From: Codonopsis lanceolata
Lineage: Eukaryota; Streptophyta; Magnoliopsida; Asterales; Campanulaceae
Direction of reading: 5' to 3'
Assembly: GCA_013146195.2 (NCBI GenBank)
Contig: CM028379.1
Coordinates: 113,206,168-113,270,167 of the forward strand
DNA: 64,000 bases
Position numbers and translations under genes: made by a program. Shown one piece after another: positions 23,223-34,210 of this stretch. The notes under the pieces are model-generated. The model saw only the letters and a list, made by a program, of their open reading frames with translations, had not been told where the DNA came from and did no database searches. The first letter of the stretch is position 1, and each line of letters begins with the position of its first letter.

Positions 23223-26200
23223 CATCTAATTTAATTTTGGCTATATATATTTATGGAAAAAAAGTAATACAAGTAACATAATTAGGATATTCTTTATTTC
23301 TCCATCGATTTATCATCATCATCTCACGGTTCCTGATTTTATTTCCAAACAAATATCTTCTTGATTCCATTAATATTTTATTCAAGAGCAAAAAGTTTTA
23401 TATATCAATTCTTGCACAAAAAATAAAACTATTCTTTCCCGTCTTATTATAAATTCGATCCCCCCCACCTCTCCATTGAGTTTCAAATTCGGCTGATCAG
23501 TAATTTGTGCACTAGAAAAATTGGATCCATTATTGAACGAACGTTTTACAATACATGCAGTATTATTATGTATTTCTTCTCATTAATATGACCTATATAT
23601 GGTATCAAAAATGTCCAAGTCTTTTGTTTTTGGTTATCAAATTTCTCAGACTCCATTTACAGTAGAATTCAATTTTTAAATAGTCAATCAAATTAAAAAA
23701 GTGATTGCATTTTAATGCAGGTGGATAGGAGATACAACCACTACTGTGAACAAATGCAAATGGTGGTGAACTCATTTGATCTAGTGATGGGTTTTGGAGC
23801 CGCAGTCCCTTACACCGCTCTCGCACAAAAGGCAATGTCAAGGCATTTCCGGTGTCTCAAGGACGCAATAGCCGCACAATTGAAGCACAGCTGTGAGCTC
23901 TTGGGAGAGAAAGACGCGGGCACGTCTGGGGTTACAAAAGGAGAGACACCAAGGCTAAAGCTGTTGGAGCAGAGCCTTAGACAACAAAGGGCATTTCATC
24001 AAATGGGGATGATGGAACAAGAAGCGTGGAGACCCCAAAGAGGGTTGCCTGAGCGTTCTGTCAATATTTTGAGGGCTTGGCTTTTTGAGCATTTTCTACA
24101 CCCGTACGTTTTTTTCTTAACCTTAAACCTTTCCTTAACTTTCTTTCCGTAAAGTTTAGTAGTACTATAAAAAAGATGATTATACTATAATGTCATAGAT
24201 AATAAAATCTAGCAACTACTTTGTGCTTTACATATGATTAGCAATATTGCAGTTCTTTTTTCTTTTTATTTTTTTATCTCTTTTGATGCGTTCTGTTCAA
24301 CAATAAAGCTGAAAAAAGCGGGCTCCCTTCGTTTGTTGGCTACTCCTCTCTTTTTGTTTTTCTGATGACTAAAAGCTGATGCATAATACCCAATTAGTCC
24401 CTAGTTGACCCTTTGCATTACGTAAAAAGAACCTCATTAATCCGTCTATCACTTATGTATGGTCATGCAAAAAAGCCACCTCACCGTATGTATGATAAAT
24501 TGATAATATATTAATATTATTAAGCAAGAATTCAGTTATTCTTTTTTACAAGTTTGGTAGATAAGGTGGTTTGTATAGAAAAATTTACGGCAACTCAACT
24601 TAGTGCATTATCCACCTCCCCAACTGAATCCAAGAACGCATCCATATTCAACATAGATATCATATATGAATATACTGACAACTGAAATGATCACCTAGGT
24701 ACAGAATCTAATGGGACTTTGGTGGTGGTGGTGGTGGTGTGTGTGTGTATGAGAGAGAGAGAGATAGAGAGAGAGGGAGAGAGAGAGAGAGTTGTCCATT
24801 TCTTGACAGAGATGTACTGGTATATACATACAGAAGGTGATGAGCTTTTTCTTTCATGTTAGACTGTATTGCCTTCCATGCAGGGAAATAAATGAAGAAA
24901 AGCTTAATTTCCAATTTAGGATGTGCATAAATAAGAAGAATGTGTTTTTGGGGTTTGTTTTACACTGTTTGGGTTAAGAAATCTGATGACATATTTTTCT
25001 GACCCGTTTCTCAGGTATCCAAGTGATGCTGATAAACACCTGTTGGCTCGACAGACGGGTCTCTCAAGAAACCAGGTTCCATCCTCCTCCATCCCAATTT
25101 ACTTCTACTTGCATGCATACGTGCATTTAATTACCAGTATCCCATCAATTATTGTCGTTCTTCTCTTCACACACACACACACTTATAAATGGCTTGTGTA
25201 GTGGAAGGGGTGGCTATGCATTATTTTGGATATAATTTGTCTAATTATTCTTTGTTCCCGTTAGAGAATGGTCAAGCACTTTTTTACCACTCTTTTGAAT
25301 CTTTGGATAAATGGATCCTATTTTTAATAACTACTGTATGAAAGTCTTCTATCCTGAAACGGTGAAAACACACTGCAAATAGTATGAGCAAAAGCCGAAG
25401 TACACCAAGAAATGAGACATGAGATTTTGGCTATGGTGCCGAATTCTCTCTCTCTCTCTTAGACACAGTGTCTTCTCTCTCATAACGCCCAACCACACAA
25501 TGAGAAGTCATTAAAAGCAGGAAGATTAAAAATGTGTACGTGAACTGAAATAGTGTATAGTTTCACCGTGCTCCTTTCTTTAACCATTTTGATGATCGGG
25601 CACTCACTGTGGTGGCCTACTGATGCATAAGGTTAAATGGTAAATATATATAAGGGCTTCACTGAAATTACTTATATATAGTTATGACTTGTTTATTATT
25701 GTGGATATATTATCATTACTTTATACACCTACGGTTCTACCATTAAATTAGAGAACACTATTGGCACACCACATTTGAATTGTGGCACATACATTATAAT
25801 ATTGGGCAATGCTAGGGCCACTCTCATTTTACACCAAAATATGGGTACTTTATGATGTGTCATACTCTTATTGGTTGGATATTTTGTGGGTCCCAACACT
25901 CCAGCAAATGAGAGTATGCCACATCACAGAGTACTCATATTTTGGTACAAAATGAGAGTGACTAAAGCATTACCCTATAATATTAAGGCATTTTTTTACA
26001 AGCCAAATGAACTTCTATATATATCTATACTCCAATAGTCCCTAAGAAAAAACTCAATTGACGAGTATTTCTTTTGAAGATTGTAGCTTTAATTGAATGT
26101 ACCTTATAAAGTTATAGTAAAATTGTTTTTTTAGTGAAACTACTTTTTAAGGACAAACCAAAGAGAAAAATTACATTAATTTTTTAAACAAGAAGTGTAT

Positions 26201-29200
26201 TTGTTTTTTTGAGTAAGTTTTCTGTAAAACTGTCTTACGGATCTTAATTCGTAAAACGAAGTTTCACTCTCTCACATTTCAACGCACCAACACAAAGTCA
26301 GTCGGATAAAGAGAGTTCGTCTTACAAAAATATCTATAAGACCGTATTTCCCAAATATTTGTCTTATTTTTTTGTGCCACCTTAAAAATTACAAGTGCGT
26401 GGACTTTTCTCATGTGTCTCCCCTCAATCCCAACATATATACATGCACTCATTTCAAAATTAGAATCTATTTTGTATTATAGGGGAAATATAGCATGGAA
26501 ATCATAGTGTCCGATACTAGAGGAATTATTGAGATGTGCATTAAGAAAATTGTGCGAATCTATTAACAAAGAAGAGCCAAGTTTGTAAATATGCACCGTA
26601 ATTTAGAATGACTTTTATTCTTTATTGAGATAATTGTGAGAATCTCGTCACCAAAAGGAGTAAATATGCATCGTAATTAAGCATAACATTTACTATTTTT
26701 GTTTCATTTAAAAGATTATAGTTTGGCTAATTATCTATAAGTGATGAAACAACTTATAAATCGACTGCAGAGATTAGGACCACACAGACATGAAAAGGAG
26801 TAAATAATGTTGGCTCATATGTGCATACTAGTAACATCCACGACACGGTACACGATAATAAGAGTCCTTTAGTAAAGTACCCCTTTGTCAGTTGAAATAA
26901 TAAATATGACTGTCCATCATAAAGCTTTTTTGTTATTTGCCCCTACTAAATTTTTGTCATATGCAATTATGTATGTTCGTACACTATAAAATTATATGAT
27001 CTAGCATAGATTGAATGAGCTCATGTTATAATGATAAAACATGCATAGATTGAATGATCTCATGTTATATGCTCCATCCCGCAATAAGTTAACGTTTTAA
27101 AGCCAATTTTTTTAGAAAATTATATTTTTAATAGTTCATTATTAATAAAATATCACTTTTATTTCTTAATTGTTGATAATGGACTCTTTAAGTGAAACAT
27201 ATCAAAATGAATAGTGAACTTTTCGTCCGGAACGGGTGGAGTTAAATATATATAGTTTTGGCAAAAACTTAAAAAAGTTTGTCTTATCGATATTTTTTGT
27301 AAGACAGATTTGTAAAACGATCTTAAATAAGACATATTCTATATATTTTTTTCCATAATAGTTATGTTTGTGTGATACGAGTATATAAATCATTCAAGTG
27401 CAAGCAGATTCAAAACATGAAGATTTTTGTTGGAAACATGTATGTATATATTGTTTCTTTGATACTTTTCGAAAGAAAAGCACCACAAGAAAAAGGAAAA
27501 TTAAAAACAAACTAGAATCCGGGAAAAACAATTCCCCTACTGTCAATGCCTAACAGATCGAATTCTATGATCACTAATTAGACTCCAATAAATGCTCCAG
27601 ATTTGCGTCTTGATTTGCTCTCATGTTCATTAAGTAGTCAGCGAAAACATTCTCCTCACTCAAGGTGTGCTGGTGAGTGCAGCCATTGGCCTTCAAAAGG
27701 ACTTGATGTCTTCTAAATGAGCCATGAGAGGGTGGTTTTCATATTAGAGTTTGTAGAAATATCCATAGTAACCTGTGGATCAGTTTCGACCACTATCTCC
27801 TCCTATCCCTTAACTTAGCGATTTCTAGGCCCACCAAAATAGCGTGTAGCTCCGCTTCAAGGCTAGTGGAAGGAGCCAAACTTTCGTATACGTTTGGGAA
27901 ATGTCCACAATTCTTACTATAATTCCAATAAAAATAATCTTTTTTTTTTTTTTACCTTTTGTATTTAACCTTACAAATAGGGATGACAATAACTCACACG
28001 ACACGATATTAGCATGGCACGATTATAAAACACGATTACAGAGAGAATAGCACGACACGACACGAACTGCATGAAATTGTTAATTTAGTTAAAATAATAT
28101 TTATTGTTATATTTATAATCAAATAAGGTATATAATATGAAAATACGATAGTGAAACACGAATATAAGACGATAACATGAATTGCCACCTTATCTAAGAA
28201 AATATTGAATGGTCTTAAAGAAAAATGTCGCTTGTCGATGTGATGCTCAGACAGAATCAAAGAAACGTCATAAACTTGTTGATACAAAGAACCCATTTTT
28301 TTAAAATTAAAAGAACAATTCGGTGTGGTACCTGGAGTTAGTAAAAATATTACTCTTCTCAACCTTCAATTTTTTTTCTGTCTTACTCGTTATGTAGATT
28401 AAAAAGAAACGCAGTTATAAATATTTATATCATATGTGTTTTACCCCCAACAAAAGGAAATGTCTAAAACGTAACATATATAAATACTCCAATAAACTCT
28501 TTTAAAAAAAATTTATTCATCAAGTCAATTATGCATTTATTTATGAGCTCCAATATTAATTTCATCTCCTATAATACATGGTTGTTTGGTTCGATCTAAT
28601 TATTTGCTACTACTATGTAGGTTTTGTTTATGTTTGTGTGTGTGTGTGTGAATTTCAGGTATCGAATTGGTTCATAAATGCGAGGGTCCGGTTGTGGAAA
28701 CCCATGGTGGAAGAGATGTACCAGCAAGAAAGCAAAGAAGAGGGTGACGAAGATCAGGAGAGAGAAAACAACAGCAGTGCAGGCGCAGGCAGCCCCCCTT
28801 CTTCAGCACAAACTCCAATGCCTTGTTCGTCTACAGCTGCCACCACCACAACAGCACCAACTCCTTCTCTCATCACAAATACCTCAACGGCCCCTGTCAA
28901 AAGATCCGAATTGAATGCCCCCGACAACGGCTCTTCACTCCTCAATATTAATTCCCACTCCTTCTCCGAAAACCAACCTACCACTAGGTCACCCCACCAC
29001 CTCTACACTACTCCCACCGCCACCACCACCACCGCTACCTTTTCTTCGCCTGTTTCCTCCCTAGCGCCACCTGTACTCAATCAAACTTTCTCTTCCCCAC
29101 CATACTCAGAAACGTGTCACCGTGGCAGCATCGTTGGAGCTGAGTACGGGACCACCAACGCTGCTGGAAATGCTGACATTGGGTCGCCCACACTTATAAG

Positions 29201-29306
29201 GTTTGGGACCACTACTGGTGACGTGTCACTCACTTTAGGGCTACGTCATGCGGGCAACCTGCCGGAGAAGACCACTTTTTCAGTTAGAGACTTTGGGGGG
29301 TGTTAA
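21484..29306 (+). CDS. BLH2: BEL1-like homeodomain protein, SAWTOOTH (BLH2/BLH4) type
   Basis: TALE-class transcription factor expected in the nucleus as a heterodimer with KNOX proteins; SAWTOOTH members restrain KNOX activity in leaf margins. Coding exons: 21484-22725, 23721-24103, 25015-25075 and 28659-29306. All introns are GT-AG and phases join cleanly to 777 residues. Order: SQDY motif (residue 34), YETAGMLSEMF (92), ZIBEL-like GLSLSLSSS (249), SKY box around NSKYVKAAQELLEEF (336-350), BELL domain from about 396 to 475, homeodomain about 517-580 with the TALE insertion PYP at 542-544 and recognition helix WFINARVRLWKP (566-577). C-terminal ZIBEL VSLTLGLRH lies at 751. Exon 3 is the 61-bp microexon typical of this family. 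Introns are 995, 911 and 3583 bp. The ATG at 21484 is the first in frame; initiation at Met33 (MSQDY) is an alternative, since related proteins carry MSQDY near their start. No disruption seen. Confidence 0.93.
24719..24790. repeat. Compound microsatellite in BELL intron 2
   Basis: Consecutive TGG, TG and AG tracts within intron 2. A TA tract lies at 23190-23213 in intron 1. Confidence 0.9.
25804..25975. mobile_element. Mutator-like MITE, 172 bp, in BELL intron 3
   Basis: Exact 9-bp direct repeat tataatatt on both sides (25795-25803 and 25976-25984). The ends are gggcaatgct and, reverse-complemented, gggtaatgct, with inverted arms of about 65 bp sharing actctcattt and accaaaatatg. A 9-bp duplication plus long arms fits a MULE-type MITE. 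It is in the intron between coding exons 3 and 4. Confidence 0.85.
26224..26349. repeat. Dispersed 126-bp element, copy 2 (BELL intron 3)
   Basis: Begins gtaaaactgtcttacgg, contains caacgcaccaacacaaag and gttcgtcttac, and ends ataagaccgtattt. Same family as 11628-11753. Confidence 0.7.
27072..27241. repeat. Stowaway-like MITE in BELL intron 3
   Basis: Left end ctccatcccgcaataag and right end ggaacgggtggag are inverted and of the CTCC-YCCG type seen in Stowaway elements. The flanking TA duplication is not clear, so the copy is diverged. Confidence 0.5.
27560..27880 (-). pseudogene. RNase H-like (RVT_3) fragment of a non-LTR element
   Basis: On the minus strand the sequence encodes SLEAELHAILVGLEIAK, then VVETDPQV after a frame break, and ENVFADYLMNMRA further on. 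These match, in order, the conserved blocks of the plant RVT_3 RNase H domain (SxEAEL-A---GL--A, VETDS, and the C-terminal N-xADxLA block). Frame breaks separate them, so it is a dead fragment. It lies antisense inside intron 3 of the BELL gene, upstream of the homeodomain-completing exon. Confidence 0.6.
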
Positions 29307-29595
29307 AGTTAATAGGAGTAATAATATATCATTATTATTATTATTATTGATCGTTATTTATATTTACACATGAAGCTTATAGTATTAATTATTCAAATTT
29401 CCACTAAGACACGAAAAATACAAACGTGGCCAGAAACGGTAGCAATATGTTAGTAGGCTAGTAGCTTAGCTAGCTGCAAGTTTGAGGTGTACTCTAATTG
29501 TATAGGACGTACATTGCTTTTCCATATTTTTGCTCCCCCTGTATTTATTTTTCCATGTCCTCTTAAATAAATGTTAATGAAAACAATATTTAGAG
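29307..29595 (+). terminator. 3' UTR and poly(A) signal of the BELL gene
   Basis: AT-rich 3' region after the stop codon with an AATAAA signal at 29566-29571. The cleavage site is inferred to lie a few tens of bases downstream. Confidence 0.5.
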
Positions 29596-29771
29596 TTTGA
29601 GAGCCCTAGCACGATAAATCCTCAATACAAATCTTCAGACCACATAATTGTTTTCATACTCCTTTTGTTCTTAAATGATGTTCTATATGATTTTTAAGTG
29701 TTTTATAATTGGAAATTTGATATATACATTTTCTATTTTTATCAGAATTATAAAACATATAAGTCGTAGTA

Positions 29772-30036
29772 TTTCCTCTGTCCCAAAATGTATGATGTTT
29801 TAGGGTTTTTCACACAGACTAGAGAAATATATTCTAAAGACTAAATTGTCTATAACCAACATTAATGAGGTGTCTTGATATTCTTGCCCAATGAGTCAAA
29901 CACGAGTTACATAGTCAATAAAATGAGTAGAATTGAAAAAGATGAGAAAAAATTCCTTGAAAATTGCAAAGTATCATTTATTTTGGAACAAAAATTTTTT
30001 TTCGAAACCTCATATATTTTGGGACGAATATCAAAA
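29772..30036. repeat. Stowaway-like MITE, diverged
   Basis: Left end cctctgtcccaaaatgtatg and right end catatattttgggacga are inverted and match the tccgtcccaaaat end of Stowaway elements. The borders are approximate because another MITE abuts it. Confidence 0.5.
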
Positions 30037-30041
30037 TAGTA

Positions 30042-30274
30042 CTTCCTCTAATTTCAAACAATAGTACTTTTTTGTCCGATTTCAAATAATTATTCTCTTT
30101 GAAAAATTTCTTATTTAGGAAAACATTTTAAATATTCTACATATTTTGATTATGATCACATGCTCAAAGATATTAAAGAAAATTATACATTATACCATTA
30201 TTTATAATACAGTTATTTATTTTTTTAAACGATATATCGTATCAAAGAGAACGACTATTCGAAATCGGGGGGAG
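30042..30274. mobile_element. Stowaway-like MITE, TA target duplication
   Basis: Flanked by TA on both sides (30040-30041 and 30275-30276). Ends are cttcctctaatttc and, reverse-complemented, ctccccccgatttcg. Size is 233 bp, with no coding sequence. Confidence 0.65.
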
Positions 30275-30829
30275 TACAACGAATAACATACATGCATGCT
30301 TTATAGTTTAAAAAATATACGTCAAATTTTTATTTAAAAAATAATATATTTGACACAAGAAAAAAAGTCAAACAAAACAATGAATTTTGAAATTGAAGTA
30401 TTATCTTATTTTAAACAAAGTTATAATTGTTTTTGGAAATAATAACATTTTAAGAAGCAAAATAAATTTAGTACAACCATTTATACAAGTTGTAGTGTTT
30501 ATCGGATCTTTCTTTCTCGGTATATGGTATTTTGTTTTTTGTTCTGTCTTGTTTGGGATGTGGTTCACTGTTCGTCTCTTGTCCCCATCTTTCTTTTCTA
30601 TTTCTTGAATTATTAATTTAATTAATGAATTTTAGGATTTTTCCACTTTGGCATTATAATACTAAAAATCACTTCAATGATTGCTATTCCAAAGCCGTTG
30701 AGTTATTGATATAATTTGCGTTATACAAACCTAAGCCAACAAGAATTTGCATAAAAGAAAAGCTAAATAGATTTTCCAATAGATTTAATTTTTACTAAGA
30801 ACCAAAGAAAAGGAAAATAGTCAGTCTCC

Positions 30830-30958
30830 TATGAGACCGGTTTACGGATCATCATCCCTAAGATAGAGCCTCGGCCACTCTCACACAACTCTATCCATCA
30901 ACGCATAGTGGGTCGGTCAAAGAAATCCTCCTTACATAAAATAATAGTAAAACCATCA
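30830..30958. repeat. Dispersed 126-bp element, copy 3
   Basis: Contains gagaccggtttacggatc, ccatcaacgcatagtgggtc and atcctccttac, and ends agtaaaaccatc. Same family as 11628. Confidence 0.65.
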
Positions 30959-33400
30959 TTTTTAATTTTTTACCTTAATAAAATGTACTCCGTCAATTCA
31001 AAAAAAGGTTTTATTACTCCTTTTGCTATATCCAAAAAAAAAAACCTCCTTATAGAAATCATATTTTCGTCATTTAATTAATTAATTTTCCTATCAATAA
31101 CATGATATTTACCTCCCATTTGAAATAAAACTTAGCATGGCTTTAGTTAAATTCAAAAGAAATGGATTATGTTGGATAGTATGGATCGATTACACATGCT
31201 AAAGGCCAAGAACGGACAGAATATACAGAATCAGGAGCGCGCGGTAGGTTGCCAGCTGCGAGAGTGTGTAAAGACATCGTGGCTACTCGTTTTGGCCGCA
31301 CACACGGAAGCAGTCAGCATGCGCGCATTGGGTAATTGAAGGCGAGCGGGGTGAATGCGATGGAAGAGGCAGACAGAATGTGGGTGTTTTGGCCGCGAGT
31401 GCCCGCCGGCGAATTTGGTTTTCTAGTTTCCTTTTCTTTGTAGGTTTAGGGTTTGATTGTATCATATAGATAATTGTAACCCTAAAAACATGTACAAGAT
31501 TGATCATAATAAAATTTTAAAAGTATGTTGGCCTCCATCTCTCCCACTCTCTCTCTCTCTCTTTTTTATTTATCTTTGCTACTATACATTTGTTATTATC
31601 CAATTACTTCCAACAACAGAATATAAAGTAAAGATAATGCTACTAAAAAGTTTGAGCTCGTAGAAATATATTCCAATTAATGAATTCAGAAACACAAAAT
31701 CGCAATTTACAGTTGATTGATTGATTTATGTAGTGGGGAGATGTTGGAATCACATAACCTATCATAAGATGACACGACATTTTTTTACGCAAAACATGTA
31801 CTCCATTTTGTGACTGTATGATCAGTCAATGAATTATGTCCCATTTCCTACATCAATCTTAATTAACAATCCATATGGTTTAGTTGTTTGTTACAAGAAA
31901 AGGATATCCATGCAGTTGCTTGTTAAACTCTACCAGCTAGATTTACTTAATAGTTGGTGGTGACTAGTTAATTTCTACACCATTTCGTAAACTACAAAAA
32001 GATTATATGCAAAGCAACAGTTACATCACACCTAATATATATATGTTGCTTTTTAAATTGAGAAAAAAATAAACCTAACAACCCAGAAAGAGAATATCTT
32101 CAAAAGTTGTTTTCATGTATAGAGTTGTTATGCTGCTACATTTAATATCTACAACTCCTATGAGTTACTATATATACTACTGTTTGACCATGACATGATG
32201 CCCCGAGCGGGTCAAAATCCTAAGAGTGAGCTTTCACAGAAGCAATCCCTATGAACTTCTTCAGATGTCTCTCTTGTCTTTTGCCTTTTTATCCAGTCTA
32301 GGAGGATAATAACACTACTAGTGTAGGTATCAACAATTTTACAATGTCACTTTCAGTTGTATTCCATGACAGGTAGTAAAAAAAGGGGAGGTGGGTGGGG
32401 AGGGGGGGCCTCGTTGGATATAGGTTATCGAGGAAGCTAAAACTGACCTCCTATGCGCAACTGAATTAGGTCTGGAGAGGCCCTTTTATAACAACATTAG
32501 GCTTGACACCGAGGCTGAACATCTAAGCATTAATTCTGTAATTTCCTGACAGTTATCTTTATAGTCAAGTTTCATAAATCAAGATCAATTATTGTGTAAT
32601 TTGTACACGATTGAGAAAAAATAATCGATTTGATTATTGATATTGATATAATGTAAAGTTTAGTGTTTTTTAAAAAAAGAAAATTAAAAAATAACAATTT
32701 TTTTGGGATGGTTGGATAAAAAATAATAGTACAATAATTGTTGGGACTGACGGAATATTTCCATCCATTGTGCCTTTACAAAGATCTCAAAATGAAAGAG
32801 TTCTTAATGTTTGATGGAACCGGATAACAATGATCAAATCATTATACATAATTAATTTAGGCTTGTTTAGTAGTGAGGTAGGAATAAGCAGAATTAGATC
32901 AAAATATAAATAGCTCTCCAAATTATCCACTCAATTACATAGTGTACCTTCAACCTAAATTATTTCTCATAATGTCATCTGATGTTACCTTTTGTCCCAC
33001 TTTGTCCCTAGTTGTAACCAACATCAAAAAGATAACTGAATTTGTCATGTACAAGGGTGATTTTAAAATTTTCATTTTACTAGGAAGGGTATTTTGGTCA
33101 TTTATTGACCTTCTTCAACCCTACATTGAGATGCATTTGAGTTGTTTGCATTAAATCAAATCCGGCTCCTTAGCATCAATGGAGAAAAGGCTATTAATGA
33201 TCGAACTAATATTTCTTCCCCTAAATTAAACCCAATTATATATTTTTATCTCTCCTCCTTCAACATCAATTTCTTAATAAGCCTCCAGATCTCGATAACT
33301 CTCTTAAAGAAGCGATGGAGAGCACCCCGAAGAGAAAAGACATTACAAATCTTTTAAAGAAGTGGTGGAGATCCCTGACTTAGAGCTTCGAACAAGGACT
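30959..33400. other. Gene-free intergenic DNA with a GC-rich patch
   Basis: No gene supported. Bases 31230-31430 are markedly GC-rich compared with the AT-rich surroundings and contain several CpG-rich words, but no open frame of known type. A G-run lies at 32385-32409. The rest is AT-rich and unrecognised. Confidence 0.45.
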
Positions 33401-33559
33401 GCCCCAAACGTCTGGGTTTCATAGTATAGGAGAGCTCTTGTGGGGGATAATTTGGCCTTTCTCGATAAATGCTTGGTGGGCTAGGGTTTTAGATATGAAT
33501 GGGAAGCTCTTTCTTTTTGTATTCCCGCCAAAGATCAAAGCTTAGCGAATTTTACGAAA

Positions 33560-33986
33560 GAAGAGATGGGTTGTCAATCAAGAACCCCTGTATTTAATTG
33601 GAGCGGTGGAATGAGGTAGGGTATTGCAATATTGACGATAGAAAATCGCAAGTAGCACATGGATGAGAGTCTTTGGACTTTCGGTTCAATTGTGGGGGCG
33701 TGCAATGTTCCGTAAGATTGGCGACTTGTGCGGTGGTTTTATCAGGCTTGATGAAGCCATGGAGGATAGAAGGGACCTAAGATGGGCGAGAATACTAGTT
33801 CATTTTGTGAAAGAGGTACTGGCGAATGTGAAAATAGGGGTCGGAAGGAGAATTTTGCAAGTTCCCATCTGTGCGGAGATGTATGTGTTCTTTCTGTCGG
33901 AGAACAACAGTGCTGAAGTAAACGATGTTGGTCCAAATGAGGGGATGGACTCGCAAGAGTTGGGGCGTGGGCAGCTTTTGTTTTGA
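33560..33986 (+). pseudogene. LINE-type ORF1 (DUF4283-like) fragment
   Basis: One frame reads LERWNEVGYCNID and, after a one-base shift near 33661, the next continues WMRVFGLSVQLWG, FRKIGDLCGGFIRLD and LRWARILV. The order W-E-G, WVRVxGLPLxLW, FxxIGdxCGGFxxxD, LxWARIxV is typical of the DUF4283-associated region of plant LINE-type ORF1 proteins. The frameshift, the absence of the N-terminal domain and the lack of a downstream reverse transcriptase make this a pseudogene fragment. Confidence 0.6.
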
Positions 33987-34210
33987 TTATTTTTAATACA
34001 TAAATGATATTTTTACCCCGCACATGCAAAAGCATGTGTAACTTGATGTGACAAAAGTAACAGCCATCCACACTAGGGGCAACGTGGGACAAAAGATAAC
34101 GTCAGATGACATTATGGGCAAAAAAAATACGTTGGGGCACACTATGGGATTGGTTGGATACTTTGGGGGACTACTTATATTTTGGCTGCAGAATTATTAA
34201 TCCTGGTATT

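Noticed and set aside
24708..24914. Minus-strand open frame rich in SLSLPLSLSL and THTPPPPP
   Set aside because: It is the translation of the compound microsatellite in BELL intron 2.
28578..28658. Upstream extension of the last BELL exon to the ATG at 28578
   Set aside because: That part is intronic: a canonical acceptor at 28657-28658 joins exactly to exon 3 and restores the homeodomain.
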